NCBI GenBank assembly: GCA_012270485.1 | Contig: JAAXIF010000098.1 | Location: 204,909-268,908, forward strand | DNA: 64,000 bases | Direction: 5' to 3' | From: Sphingobacteriales bacterium | Lineage (GTDB): Bacteria; Bacteroidota; Bacteroidia; Chitinophagales; Chitinophagaceae | Shown here: positions 35,991-45,390 of the stretch, one piece after another | How positions within the stretch are numbered: position 1 is the stretch's first letter | How the letters are laid out: each line of letters begins with the position of its first letter | Program-made: the position numbers and the translations under genes | Notes under the pieces: generated by a model | The model's input: the letters and a program-made list of their open reading frames with translations, nothing else | Told to the model about the DNA's origin: nothing | Database searches by the model: none

Positions 35991-37010
35991 TTATTTGGAA
36001 AAATGATATTGTCCGGCAGGCAGCTTAAATAATCTTGTTTTTTGATATTCGCTAAACGCTTCTGCCTCTTTGGGATGAGTGTCTTTCCATACCTTATAAG
36101 CATTCTCATTGACTGATTCGCCGAAAATCCACTGATTATAAGCTTCAAATAGGCCTTCTCTGATAAAATACTGCTGTTGTTCAAACAAACGGAAAGGAAA
36201 AGCAGTTGCACTGGTTTTAAACCATTCCAATACAAACTGTGAGCGTAATGAAGTGCTATTATCTGCTTGAAATCCTGCTTTCGCCGTAGTGATTTGTTTC
36301 TCTAGAATTTGCAATACTGCTTTTTCAAATGAAGATACCCCGGCTTTTAACTGTTGACTGATTACCGTAGGCAAAAACATTTTTTGCCAAGCATTCAGCA
36401 CCGCTTTTTTAACTTCTGTTGTTCTTTCTGTAAAACTTTCCAGATTTATAAAAATTTCACCATACAATGCCATTCTGATCCAGTTACCGGTTTTGGTATA
36501 ATAGATGCAGGCATTATAATAGTTTCCACTGAAATTGGGATCAACCTGAATACCCTTCTCCCATTGCTCAATAGCTTCTGCAGGTGAATTGTCCATTGCC
36601 AGTAACTCACCATACTCATTGTAAATAATGGTGCTGTTGGGAAATTTTTTCAAAGCGGCTTTGTAGAGTTTGATCCCGTCTTTATAAGCAGCGATTGCTT
36701 TATAAGAGAGTCCGAGTATTTGAAAAACTTGCTCATCTGCATCCTGTCTTTCAGATAAGGGTCTTCCTACCTGAATTGCTTTTGCAAAGTCTCGCTTCAA
36801 ATAACATGCATAGGAAAGGTCTTTTAATATACTTAAATCTCCCGGCGCCTGTTTTGCAGCAGACTCTAAAATGGCGATTGCATTCTCGAAGTCGCCTTGC
36901 ATCAACATTGTTTTCGCTGTTTCTTGAAGTTTCTTACCAGGTTCTTGCGCCTGAACAGAAAAGCTAACCAAGGAAAAGAAAATCAAGAATAATAGGATAC
37001 GCATTCGCAT
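35991..37010 (-). CDS. secreted TPR-repeat protein
   Basis: Protein of 339 aa from ATG 37010 (MRMRILLFLIFFSLVSFSVQ); the frame could extend to a TTG at 37025, which is less likely. After the signal peptide, TPR motifs run from about residue 25 to 180 (MQGDFENAIAILESAAKQAP, YKDGIKLYKAALKKFPNS, NSPAEAIEQWEKGIQVDPNF). The C-terminal half has no recognised domain. It follows DUF1015 by 25 bp. A periplasmic scaffolding role is a guess from the fold. Confidence 0.82.
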   Translation of the reverse strand: MRMRILLFLIFFSLVSFSVQAQEPGKKLQETAKTMLMQGDFENAIAILESAAKQAPGDLSILKDLSYACYLKRDFAKAIQVGRPLSERQDADEQVFQILGLSYKAIAAYKDGIKLYKAALKKFPNSTIIYNEYGELLAMDNSPAEAIEQWEKGIQVDPNFSGNYYNACIYYTKTGNWIRMALYGEIFINLESFTERTTEVKKAVLNAWQKMFLPTVISQQLKAGVSSFEKAVLQILEKQITTAKAGFQADNSTSLRSQFVLEWFKTSATAFPFRLFEQQQYFIREGLFEAYNQWIFGESVNENAYKVWKDTHPKEAEAFSEYQKTRLFKLPAGQYHFSK

Positions 37011-37035
37011 TTTTTTATTGATCAATAAGAGCTAT

Positions 37036-38271
37036 TTATTCTCCGATTAAGTGTGTCAATAGTCCATCTCTAAGTTTGGGTTCAAACCATGTACTCTTAG
37101 GAGGCATTACATTGCCACTATCTGAAATATCGAATAGTTGATCGATCGTTACAGGATATAAACTAAAAGCCGCAGCAAAATCGCCACTGTTGACTTTCTT
37201 TTCCAATTCGCCCAAACCTCTGATACCACCAACAAATTCAACGCGTATATCTGTGCGCGGATCTTTAATGCTTAGTATATTATCCAGTATACGATTCTGT
37301 AGTATGGTAACATCTAAAACACCAATAGGATCATTGGTATAAGTGCCGGGCTTTGCGATCAACTGATACCAATTACCTTCAATAAACAAGCCAAAATGAT
37401 GCAATTCGGATGGTTTAAACGCCTTTTCTCCTACTAACTTCACTGTAAAATCTTTTTCCAATGCAACAAGAAAAGATGCCGGTGTTAATCCATTCAGGTC
37501 TTTCACGATCCTGTTATAGTCTAAAATTGCCAGTTGATTGGAAGGAAATAATGTCGTTAGGAAATAATCTGCTGCAGGTCCCGATTGTTCTCCCAAAGCT
37601 TGACGTACTTTGGCTGCTGATGCCGCGCGATGATGTCCATCAGCAATATAAGTACAAGGAATTTCATTCGTGAACAAAGCCGTGATCTGATCACAAACAT
37701 CAGAATCATTTACAATCCAGATGGTATGCTGTATTTCGTCATCTGCTATAAAATCATATACAGGCGATTTGCTTTCTTTCCACTTTTCAATCAGCTCATC
37801 CACTTTTGTATTATTACGATAGGCAAGAAATACATTACCGGTTTGTGCGCCCGAAGTTTTAATATGATTGATGCGGTCTAATTCTTTTTCCGGACGAGTA
37901 AACTCATGTTTTTTAATGATATCATGCTCATAATCATCAATGCTACTTACACAAACCAAGCCTGTTTGCTTTCTACCATGCATGATTAGTTGATAGATAT
38001 AATAACATTCCTTTGACTCTTGAAACAATACCTCTCTTTTGATAAAAGCATCCAGATTTGATTTCGCCTGCTCATATACTTCTTGCGCATGAATATCTAT
38101 TCCATCCGGCAGATCGATCTCGCTCTTGGTAATATGAAGAAATGAACTTGGATTGCCTTGTGCTTCAATTTTAGCTTCTGCACTATTCAATACATCGTAG
38201 GGTCTACTGGCCACTTGCTTAGCCAGCTGTGGTTGTGGGCGCAAAGCCCTGAAGGGTTTTATACTTGCCAT
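37036..38271 (-). CDS. DUF1015 family protein
   Basis: Protein of 411 aa. The start IKPFRALRPQPQLAKQVASR, the PYDVLNSAEA motif, the central YIADGHHRAASAAKV and the KDPRTDIRVEFVGG segment are characteristic of DUF1015. The DGHHR box resembles the ParB/Srx-like fold used by some kinases and nucleases; the true activity is not established to my knowledge. DUF1015 genes are often near serine biosynthesis genes; serC is 8 kb away here, across the inositol-lipid operon. Confidence 0.85.
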   Translation of the reverse strand: MASIKPFRALRPQPQLAKQVASRPYDVLNSAEAKIEAQGNPSSFLHITKSEIDLPDGIDIHAQEVYEQAKSNLDAFIKREVLFQESKECYYIYQLIMHGRKQTGLVCVSSIDDYEHDIIKKHEFTRPEKELDRINHIKTSGAQTGNVFLAYRNNTKVDELIEKWKESKSPVYDFIADDEIQHTIWIVNDSDVCDQITALFTNEIPCTYIADGHHRAASAAKVRQALGEQSGPAADYFLTTLFPSNQLAILDYNRIVKDLNGLTPASFLVALEKDFTVKLVGEKAFKPSELHHFGLFIEGNWYQLIAKPGTYTNDPIGVLDVTILQNRILDNILSIKDPRTDIRVEFVGGIRGLGELEKKVNSGDFAAAFSLYPVTIDQLFDISDSGNVMPPKSTWFEPKLRDGLLTHLIGE

Positions 38272-38324
38272 TGCGCAAATATCAGTAATTAATTATAAAA
38301 GAAACGTTATGAAAGCGTAGTTAA

Positions 38325-39263
38325 CTAGGCTATCTTACGAGCATAGGCATCAATCCACTTTGAAATAGTCTTTTGTTGGGATAGTTTAGAGAAAATAACA
38401 ATTCCGATCGCTGCGCATGTTATTCCTGCCAATACATCCAATACATAATGATGGCTTGTATACACAGCAGAAAACCAAATACCCAACATAATGGTTGCAA
38501 AGAACAGATTGATCCATGTAAAGCGAAATCGCCATCCAAAATACAAAACAATCAAAGGATAAGCCGAATGCAAAGAAGGCATGGCTGCAAATACATTGGA
38601 GCTCTTTTCATAGAGCGATTTAAAAACAGAGACGCCAAAATAGGCATCAAAACGATGTAAACCGGCTGTATTACCCGGTGTTCCGGCTATAAAATCAAAA
38701 CCATATTGTTGTACATACCAAGGCGGCGCTGCAGGGTAAACGTAATAAATGATAAAACCTAGGATATTAACAAACAAAAATGTGAGTGAAAATTCCAGAA
38801 ACCATTTCCTGTTTTTAAAAAATAGAAAGGCTGCAAATCCAAGTGGAACAGGCACCCAGCTGAGATAAAAAAATCCGGTGAGTACATCTAAAAAACGATT
38901 CGAGTGAATAGCCCAGTATTCGTTGGGAGTAATTATTTTTCCTGCTTCTTGTATACCCAACCATTGCTTCTCGGTTTCATACAGGCTTTGAATATTCACT
39001 TCCTGATAGTTATAATTAGGAAATGCTTTCATAAAATCAAAAATGATCCAGAAAATGATGAATATGGAAAACCCCAGAATAAATTTTCGAGTAATGAAAG
39101 AAAGATAGTAGCAAACATTAAATAATAATACCAAGCTCAGCTGATCTTGTTGATATCCGATCAACCAATAACTTAATAATAAATACGCCAATGAAATAAG
39201 CGAAGTAATCAATAGATCTTTCGCTGTAAAAAGTTTATTTGTTTGCGTGAAACGACCTGTCAT
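38325..39263 (-). CDS. PAP2 superfamily, inositol phosphoceramide synthase-like
   Basis: Membrane protein with about six helices. The PAP2 active-site motifs are of the AUR1/IPC synthase type: VFAAMPSLHSAYPLIV and YTSHHYVLDVLAG (HxxxD). It would transfer phosphoinositol from phosphatidylinositol to ceramide. The gene closes an operon with inositol-3-phosphate synthase, PgpA and CDP-alcohol phosphatidyltransferase, as in the inositol-lipid locus of Bacteroides thetaiotaomicron (BT_1522-BT_1526, as I recall). ATG 39263 is preferred (312 aa), 1 bp past the previous stop; ATG 39308 would overlap the upstream gene by 44 bp and add 15 residues. Confidence 0.82.
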   Translation of the reverse strand: MTGRFTQTNKLFTAKDLLITSLISLAYLLLSYWLIGYQQDQLSLVLLFNVCYYLSFITRKFILGFSIFIIFWIIFDFMKAFPNYNYQEVNIQSLYETEKQWLGIQEAGKIITPNEYWAIHSNRFLDVLTGFFYLSWVPVPLGFAAFLFFKNRKWFLEFSLTFLFVNILGFIIYYVYPAAPPWYVQQYGFDFIAGTPGNTAGLHRFDAYFGVSVFKSLYEKSSNVFAAMPSLHSAYPLIVLYFGWRFRFTWINLFFATIMLGIWFSAVYTSHHYVLDVLAGITCAAIGIVIFSKLSQQKTISKWIDAYARKIA

Positions 39264-39264
39264 A

Positions 39265-40575
39265 TCAGGGTTTGAAACGTTGCATGAGTTCTTTTCCGGT
39301 ATATTCATCTACCCCTTTCATTTCCATATATACCACATTGGGCGACCAAAAAGTTCCTCCATCTACTTTAATAAATATCCTGCTCAATACTGCCTGTTGG
39401 TTATTGATGGTAGCATACACTTTGTATTGGTTGTCTCTTTGCGAGCGCATCAAGTAGAGAGGCTTCTTTTTATACGAAACAAAATGAAGTTTATAGGAAT
39501 CTTTCTCCAGCATCTGAGATTTGATACCATAAGCAAATACTCGTTGTATATAAGATAACTCTTTTTTTACCCCACCTTCTGTATAACGTATCCAATAAAC
39601 ATGGACCGGGTCTGATACATTCAACAATCCATTTTTATCATAATTCAGCTCACATACAATGGTATTGGTATTCGCCGTTCTTTGCAGATAAAACAGTTGT
39701 TTACTATTGGTTTTAGGAACCGGGAATGTATCCTGAGGTTCAATTGTTGATTTTGCTATTTGCAGGGCACTTAATTCTTTCTGTGCCATTGCCGGTACTG
39801 CTGTCAAACTGATCAGTAATCCGATGAAAACTGATGGTAAAATTCCTGATTTCGATTGTTTCATTTGTTCATCTTTCAAATCCAAGGCCTTTTTTGATCC
39901 TCTTAAGCGATTGATCGCCGTTACATTGGTTAATACTGCCATTAAAGTAAGCGGTAAAGTAAAAATGGACATGGTCTCTAATACATGAAAACGGATTCCA
40001 CTTACATACCATTTCCAATCACCACCAATAGATTCTCCCACGATACCACAAGCAATAGCAGATACGCCAATGGTAACTACTCTTTCCGGTCTTTGCATAA
40101 GTCCATCTTTACACTCTATGCCCAAACCTTCTGCTCTCGCCCTCGTGTAACTTACCATCATAGAGCCGATCATGGCAATGAACGCAAATAAAGAACTCAG
40201 AAAATAATGATGTGCAATAAGGTAATAACAAATACCCAAGAACATGATCAACTCGCTGTATCTATCCAATACCGAGTCAAATAAAGCACCAAATGAAGAA
40301 CTCATATTCCCCAAGCGCGCCACCTGACCATCTAACATATCAAATAAGCCCGCAAATAAAATTAAAGCACCTGCCCATCCAACATAAGAGAGATCGCCAC
40401 GATGACCTCTTTCACCTCCTTCTACAAAAATGATGGCGACTCCAATATTCAAAACAAACCCTATCATGGTAACCATATTAGGGGTTAGTCCGATCTTGAT
40501 CAATCCTTTCACAAAAGGATCGATGACCACATAAATGGCTTTCTGTAATCTTATTCTCAAGGGTATTTTTTCCAT
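39265..40575 (-). CDS. CDP-alcohol phosphatidyltransferase fused to a DUF4833-like periplasmic domain
   Basis: Protein of 436 aa in two parts. Residues 1 to about 230 form the membrane enzyme with the complete motif DGQVARLGNMSSSFGALFDS followed by VLDR (DGxxAR...GxxxDxxxD). It would join CDP-diacylglycerol with inositol phosphate to make phosphatidylinositol phosphate. A second hydrophobic, signal-like segment at about 240-262 (VFIGLLISLTAVPAMAQ) leads to a 170-residue exported domain (DPVHVYWIRYTEGG, GTFWSPNVVYMEMKG) that I associate with DUF4833. The fusion makes sense as one unit in an inositol-lipid operon; the role of the C-terminal domain is unknown. Confidence 0.84.
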   Translation of the reverse strand: MEKIPLRIRLQKAIYVVIDPFVKGLIKIGLTPNMVTMIGFVLNIGVAIIFVEGGERGHRGDLSYVGWAGALILFAGLFDMLDGQVARLGNMSSSFGALFDSVLDRYSELIMFLGICYYLIAHHYFLSSLFAFIAMIGSMMVSYTRARAEGLGIECKDGLMQRPERVVTIGVSAIACGIVGESIGGDWKWYVSGIRFHVLETMSIFTLPLTLMAVLTNVTAINRLRGSKKALDLKDEQMKQSKSGILPSVFIGLLISLTAVPAMAQKELSALQIAKSTIEPQDTFPVPKTNSKQLFYLQRTANTNTIVCELNYDKNGLLNVSDPVHVYWIRYTEGGVKKELSYIQRVFAYGIKSQMLEKDSYKLHFVSYKKKPLYLMRSQRDNQYKVYATINNQQAVLSRIFIKVDGGTFWSPNVVYMEMKGVDEYTGKELMQRFKP

Positions 40576-40606
40576 GTACCGTTAACTGCTATACAAAATA
40601 ATAGAA

Positions 40607-43159
40607 TTAAAAATCAAATTTAAAACGCGCTCTTACGCCCCAAGTACTGATGTTTGGATTTTCTTTATAATTAAACCTTCTCACCAGATCCACTCTAAAA
40701 ATTTTAAAGATATTTCCTACACCCACACTTCCTTCAATGTATGGTTTCCTATTCAAGGAAAAAGTAGTTGTCTGACCGTTCAATTCTGGGAACTTAATCA
40801 AATCAGGGTTTTTATCCGGATTGTTCTCATCTCTGATACCGCCATAAATTACTTTCATCGTCAACAACTCTCTCAACTTTAGTTTACGTAACAATGGAAT
40901 ACGGTTAAAGATGAGACCGTTGAAATGATGATCAATAGACAATGCAGCAAACTGATCGCTCACAAACTCCTGAAAATTCATTAGGTTATAAGAGTTCAAC
41001 TGATAAGCATAGGTTTGGTTAGCACGATGAATAGTTAATAAAGGATAAGGCGCAGAGCCAAATGTATAACCACCCTCAAGTACCATATCACTATAGCCTA
41101 ATTGCGACATGAATACACGTTTCTCTACACGCAGATTGATGTTTTGATAATTGTATTCGCTATTGAATAATCCTTTCACACCGGCAGTATAACGCAAAGT
41201 GAAAATGGGGTATTTATTGATGATAGGAATCCTATACACCTTGCCCTGATAAAACTGTTCTTTAGGAGCCCAACGAACTTGTGCAGATATCTCACTGGTA
41301 TTGATCGAAGCAACATTTTGAAGAACACCATTATTGAACTTATTGTACACAATAGATCCTGCCGGAGTATGACGCCAGTTTCTGAAACCTAATGTATAAG
41401 ACAATCTGTTTTGAAATTCATGTACATATTCCAGTTTGAAAATATCGTTATAGATCCATTTATCATTCAAGCCACGTTTAAATGACAGAAAAAAGTTGTC
41501 TTCCTGCACAAATTGTAATTCCTGACCCGGAATTTTTGTATCGTGCTGATAACTGGCTCTGATAAATTTCAATGGGAAAGTATAAATCGATTTATTATTC
41601 AAAGAATAGGTAGTGCTCAAGAAATACTTCCATCTTTCATCTTTGAATCCATATGCACCATAGGTTTCAAAGTAAATGCGTTTACTGAGTTTAGGTGTTG
41701 TTCTTCCCCCAAGTCTTAATTTAAAACCTTCTACCGGATTAAATCCATAAAATGCTGCTGCAGGACCCATTTCAAAAGGGCCAAAAGAAGTATATCCGGC
41801 CAATAAGAAAGTTGCGAATGCCAGTGTTCTTCTGAAAGAAGGCATTTTTTCCAAACTATCGATATTGGAATACACTTTTGATTCTGTTGCCGTAAGTGTA
41901 TCATGTCTGTTTTGTTGCCAGAAAGTATCAGGGAGTTTATCAACTTTTTCCAGTTTTACAGTTGCAGGACCATCATAGACACTATCCGGCTTGGCTTCAT
42001 TGATCTTATAATTTTTAAAAGAAACGGTTCGCTCACCAAAGAAACCTCCGCTGGATCCCTTGGTAACAGCGGCTTCCGCCATTACATTACTTTTACTTAA
42101 GTGGTAACGACCATCGGGATTTTTTTCAAAGTCGAGATCAACACGTAATTCACGTACAAAATTCAGGTTCACATTCCTACTCAGGAACATATCCAGTTTT
42201 TGCACCGCATAGTTTCCATCCAGTGTGATATACATATTACCACGGAATAACAGATCATTGGTATTCCTCGGAGTGAAATACATTTTGATCAGTTTATTAC
42301 CTGTTTCATCCGTGATGGTATCACGGATATAGTACATGTAAAAAGTGGGAGCCAGATCTGCAATCGGACTTAAAAACTGATAAGTGAACAATGGAATATT
42401 ATTATCATAAATATCAATATCCATGATCAATCGATTCAGATAAGAGCTAACACCATCATTATCGATATACTCACCATAGTTCACTCTTTTCTCTCCACGA
42501 ACAATGGTCTTGGTCTTCTCCGGATTTTTACGATAATATTTTTGCGCTAGTTTTTCTTCAAGATAAACAGGCAATAATGTTTTTCCCTGAAGCTTAGTAG
42601 AGTCTACGTTCTCAAATAGAAACTGGTACTTACGTAGCATTCTATTATTGGCCAGTTTTTCCGGAACACTGCTTAATGATACTTCCAATTTTTCATACTG
42701 ATCGTATTCCACATAATCATATTTCTCCGGACGATTGAGCGGCTTGTTGTCAATCACTCTTCTGATAAGATCTACGGCAGGATTATTTTTATTTCTGTAC
42801 TTGGCTCTTTTATTGGTAGATACCGTTACATTGTACACTGCTTTTGGATCGGTCTCTAGTTCAAGGTCAATGGTTTGTTCTTTTCCCACAACAATTTCAC
42901 GCTGAATGGTTTTATATCCTACATAAGAAACAAGGATCACTGAAATACTTCCTGATGAACGTAAAGTATACTGACCTAAGCTATCTGTAACAGTGCCACG
43001 TCCTCCCTTGAATACTACACTTACATATTGTAATGGGTCTTTGCTGAATGCGTCAACGATCTTGCCTTTCACTACCGTTTGTGCCATGCTTTGAACAAAG
43101 CCTGCCAGGATGAATAAAGCCAGAAGCCCCCATTTTACAACGCCACTTTTAATTTTCAT
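40607..43159 (-). CDS. DUF5686/carboxypeptidase-regulatory-like outer membrane protein
   Basis: Protein of 850 aa with a signal peptide (ending VQSMAQ) and an N-terminal CarboxypepD_reg-like Ig domain (VVKGKIVDAFSKDPLQYVSV, LVSYVGYKTIQREI). A long region typical of DUF5686 follows (NPAVDLIRRVIDNKPLNRPE), then a predicted barrel ending in WGVRARFKFDF with a C-terminal Phe. DUF5686 proteins are Bacteroidota outer membrane proteins of unknown role. Its place inside the inositol-lipid operon, between the CDP-alcohol transferase and GtrA, suggests a link with lipid export or surface display; that is inference. Confidence 0.85.
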   Translation of the reverse strand: MKIKSGVVKWGLLALFILAGFVQSMAQTVVKGKIVDAFSKDPLQYVSVVFKGGRGTVTDSLGQYTLRSSGSISVILVSYVGYKTIQREIVVGKEQTIDLELETDPKAVYNVTVSTNKRAKYRNKNNPAVDLIRRVIDNKPLNRPEKYDYVEYDQYEKLEVSLSSVPEKLANNRMLRKYQFLFENVDSTKLQGKTLLPVYLEEKLAQKYYRKNPEKTKTIVRGEKRVNYGEYIDNDGVSSYLNRLIMDIDIYDNNIPLFTYQFLSPIADLAPTFYMYYIRDTITDETGNKLIKMYFTPRNTNDLLFRGNMYITLDGNYAVQKLDMFLSRNVNLNFVRELRVDLDFEKNPDGRYHLSKSNVMAEAAVTKGSSGGFFGERTVSFKNYKINEAKPDSVYDGPATVKLEKVDKLPDTFWQQNRHDTLTATESKVYSNIDSLEKMPSFRRTLAFATFLLAGYTSFGPFEMGPAAAFYGFNPVEGFKLRLGGRTTPKLSKRIYFETYGAYGFKDERWKYFLSTTYSLNNKSIYTFPLKFIRASYQHDTKIPGQELQFVQEDNFFLSFKRGLNDKWIYNDIFKLEYVHEFQNRLSYTLGFRNWRHTPAGSIVYNKFNNGVLQNVASINTSEISAQVRWAPKEQFYQGKVYRIPIINKYPIFTLRYTAGVKGLFNSEYNYQNINLRVEKRVFMSQLGYSDMVLEGGYTFGSAPYPLLTIHRANQTYAYQLNSYNLMNFQEFVSDQFAALSIDHHFNGLIFNRIPLLRKLKLRELLTMKVIYGGIRDENNPDKNPDLIKFPELNGQTTTFSLNRKPYIEGSVGVGNIFKIFRVDLVRRFNYKENPNISTWGVRARFKFDF

Positions 43160-43167
43160 TTTTGTTA

Positions 43168-43539
43168 TTATTTGAACACGAATTTTTTTTGTAACATATA
43201 ATTATAGGTGAACCCTACAATTAGTGATACCATGATTTTTGATGCGAGGGGAGTGATTCGTGCGTATTCTGTAACCACAAACACACCTCCTGATACCAAT
43301 AATAGATTACCGATCCATACCAATACATATTTCAATGCTTGCCTCGGGATTTTGCCCTGCGTAGCATCAAATACCCATACACGACCCAGTAAAAAATTGG
43401 TAACGCCTCCTGAGATGGTTCCTGTAATACTGGCTGCCAGATACCAACAGTTCAACCATTCTGTCAATAGAATAAAGACAGAAAAATCAACTATGGTAGC
43501 CGCTAATGATGCAGCTTGTGCTTTTACAAAAGTAACCAT
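43168..43539 (-). CDS. GtrA family membrane protein
   Basis: Protein of 123 aa with four hydrophobic helices and the family start VKAQAASLAATIVDFSVFIL, then GGVTNFLLGRVWVF and YNYMLQKKFVF at the end. GtrA proteins are proposed flippases for polyprenyl-linked sugars or act in lipid glycosylation. The gene lies 3 bp after pgpA and 8 bp before the DUF5686 gene. In this setting it may help to flip or modify inositol lipids (inference). Confidence 0.9.
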   Translation of the reverse strand: MVTFVKAQAASLAATIVDFSVFILLTEWLNCWYLAASITGTISGGVTNFLLGRVWVFDATQGKIPRQALKYVLVWIGNLLLVSGGVFVVTEYARITPLASKIMVSLIVGFTYNYMLQKKFVFK

Positions 43540-43542
43540 CGG

Positions 43543-43992
43543 TCAAAAAACATTTAACCACATAATTGTGTGTAACAGTACGTTGGTATATAATCCGGCT
43601 ATCATATCATCCATCATCACACCCCATCCACTAGGGAGTGATTCTGTTTTTCTGATCAGCAGAGGTTTGGTAATATCCAGTAATCGAAATAAAATAAAAC
43701 CCGTTGCCACATAACTCAAGGTAACCGGTACAAACAGCAGTGAGATCATCATTCCTGCTGCTTCATCAATTACCACTCTGCTGCTATCTTTCCCCCAGTC
43801 TTTTTCAACACCTGTCGCAGCCCACACTCCCAATGCAGTAACGACAACAGTTACTACACATGCAATCGTTTGGAAAGAACCAACTGTCTGAGCGAAATAC
43901 CACGGAATACAACAGAGTAAAGCAGCGATTGTTCCGCCTCCTTTGATATACCCGATACCCAGACAGCTGGCTATTGCTTTTTTAACTTTCAT
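43543..43992 (-). CDS. phosphatidylglycerophosphatase A-type phosphatase
   Basis: Membrane phosphatase of 149 aa. PgpA motifs are complete: GIGYIKGGGTIAAL, VVIDEAAGMMISLL and RLLDITKPLLIRKTE followed by MMDDMIAG. PgpA normally dephosphorylates phosphatidylglycerophosphate. In the B. thetaiotaomicron inositol-lipid locus a PgpA-like enzyme dephosphorylates phosphatidylinositol phosphate, and the immediate overlap with inositol-3-phosphate synthase (1 bp) makes that role likely here. Confidence 0.88.
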   Translation of the reverse strand: MKVKKAIASCLGIGYIKGGGTIAALLCCIPWYFAQTVGSFQTIACVVTVVVTALGVWAATGVEKDWGKDSSRVVIDEAAGMMISLLFVPVTLSYVATGFILFRLLDITKPLLIRKTESLPSGWGVMMDDMIAGLYTNVLLHTIMWLNVF

Positions 43993-45317
43993 TACAATGC
44001 TTCCACCAGATCCTGATAATAATCCAGACCCAGGTGAGTGATCAAATCTTCACCCATCATATGACGCAGTGTATTCTGCAACTTGATGAGTTGTTTGAAA
44101 ATATCATGCTCCGGTCTTAATCCGGGTGCAGTTTGTGGCGACTTAAAGTAAAAAGACAACCACTCCTGAATACCACTCATATTGGCACGCTTAGCCAAGT
44201 CCATAAAGATGGCCAGATCCAATACAATCGGTGCTGCTAAAATAGAGTCGCGACATAAGAAGTTGATCTTGATTTGCATAGAATAACCCAACCAACCAAA
44301 GATGTCGATATTATCCCAGCTCTCTTTATTATCACCGTGTGGCGGATAATAGTTGATACGAACTTTATGATACAGATCACCATATAATTTCGGATTGATG
44401 TCCGGCTGAAGAATATCTTCCAGTACACTCAGCTTAGAAACTTCTTTTGTTTTAAAGTTATCCGGATCATCCAAAACCAAACCATCTCTGTTACCCAAAA
44501 TATTGGTAGAGAACCACCCACGAACACCCAATGCACGTGCGTGCAAACCAGGCGCCAGTATGGTTTTCATCAAAGTTTGTCCGGTCTTGAAATCCTTACC
44601 ACCAATTGGTGTACCTGTTTCTTTGGATAATTCAATCAATGCAGGAATATCGCAAGTCAGATTCGGTGCACCATTTGCATAAGGAACGCCAATTTTGATT
44701 GCTGCATATGCATAGATCATACTTGGTGAGATAGCAGGATCATTGTTTTTTAATCCGGCTTCAAATGATTCAATCGTTTCATGAACTGCTGATTGCTCAA
44801 TATATTTTTCAGTAGAACCACACCAAACAATCACCACGCGGTCGCAACCATTTGCTGTTTTAAAGTTTTCGATATCGTTGATCACTTCATTAGCAAGATC
44901 CCACTTGGTAGCTGCTTGTTTGATATGTGTGCCATCCAGATTCTTCACATAAGATTTATCAAAAACAGCCTTCATGGGTTTGATGGCTTCGAGTTCCGGT
45001 TTGATCGCATTGAGCAAGGAAGCTTCCAATACTTTTGCATTCATGGCTGCTTCGTATACATTATCACTGTAAACATCCCATCCACCGAATACCACATCCT
45101 GCAATGGTGCCAAAGGCACAAAATCTTTGATGAGAGGGTAACGATTTTCTGTTCTTTTTCCCAAACGGATATTGCCCATTTGCGTAAGTGCACCAATAGG
45201 TTCAGCAAGGCCTTTGTTCACAGCCACAACACCTGCAATAACAGTGGTAGCCACAGCTCCCAGTCCGGGAAGAAGGATACCCAGTTTGCCATTTGCAGGT
45301 TGGATTTGTTCTTTCAT
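43992..45317 (-). CDS. inositol-3-phosphate synthase
   Basis: NAD-dependent enzyme of 441 aa that cyclises glucose-6-phosphate to myo-inositol-3-phosphate. The Rossmann start GILLPGLGAVATTVIAGVVA, VVIWCGSTEKYIE, GGKDFKTGQTLMKTILAPGL and the substrate region NILGNRDG match the MIPS family of the actinobacterial/Bacteroidota kind. It is the first structural gene of the inositol-lipid operon, 73 bp downstream of a TetR regulator gene. Inositol is rare in bacterial metabolism, which supports a dedicated lipid role. Confidence 0.93.
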   Translation of the reverse strand: MKEQIQPANGKLGILLPGLGAVATTVIAGVVAVNKGLAEPIGALTQMGNIRLGKRTENRYPLIKDFVPLAPLQDVVFGGWDVYSDNVYEAAMNAKVLEASLLNAIKPELEAIKPMKAVFDKSYVKNLDGTHIKQAATKWDLANEVINDIENFKTANGCDRVVIVWCGSTEKYIEQSAVHETIESFEAGLKNNDPAISPSMIYAYAAIKIGVPYANGAPNLTCDIPALIELSKETGTPIGGKDFKTGQTLMKTILAPGLHARALGVRGWFSTNILGNRDGLVLDDPDNFKTKEVSKLSVLEDILQPDINPKLYGDLYHKVRINYYPPHGDNKESWDNIDIFGWLGYSMQIKINFLCRDSILAAPIVLDLAIFMDLAKRANMSGIQEWLSFYFKSPQTAPGLRPEHDIFKQLIKLQNTLRHMMGEDLITHLGLDYYQDLVEAL

Positions 45318-45351
45318 GTTTAGTAGATTTTCTCTGTTGTTGTAAATGATC

Positions 45352-45370
45352 GTTCCGCCTCAGGCGGGAC
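45352..45370. repeat. GC-rich hairpin between TetR and inositol-phosphate synthase
   Basis: CCGCCT and AGGCGG flank a single-base centre, with near-complete GT/AC extension, in the 73-bp gap. Read on the minus strand it lacks a T-run, so it may only slow polymerase or act as a processing site. Confidence 0.6.
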
Positions 45371-45390
45371 GTATAAAACGCTTTTTTATT

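Noticed and set aside
43208..43714. 168-codon plus-strand frame over GtrA and PgpA
   Set aside because: It spans two well-supported minus-strand genes and has no start context or family resemblance.
44793..45323. 176-codon plus-strand frame opposite inositol-3-phosphate synthase
   Set aside because: It is rich in Cys, His and Phe with no coherent domain, and MIPS on the other strand is certain.
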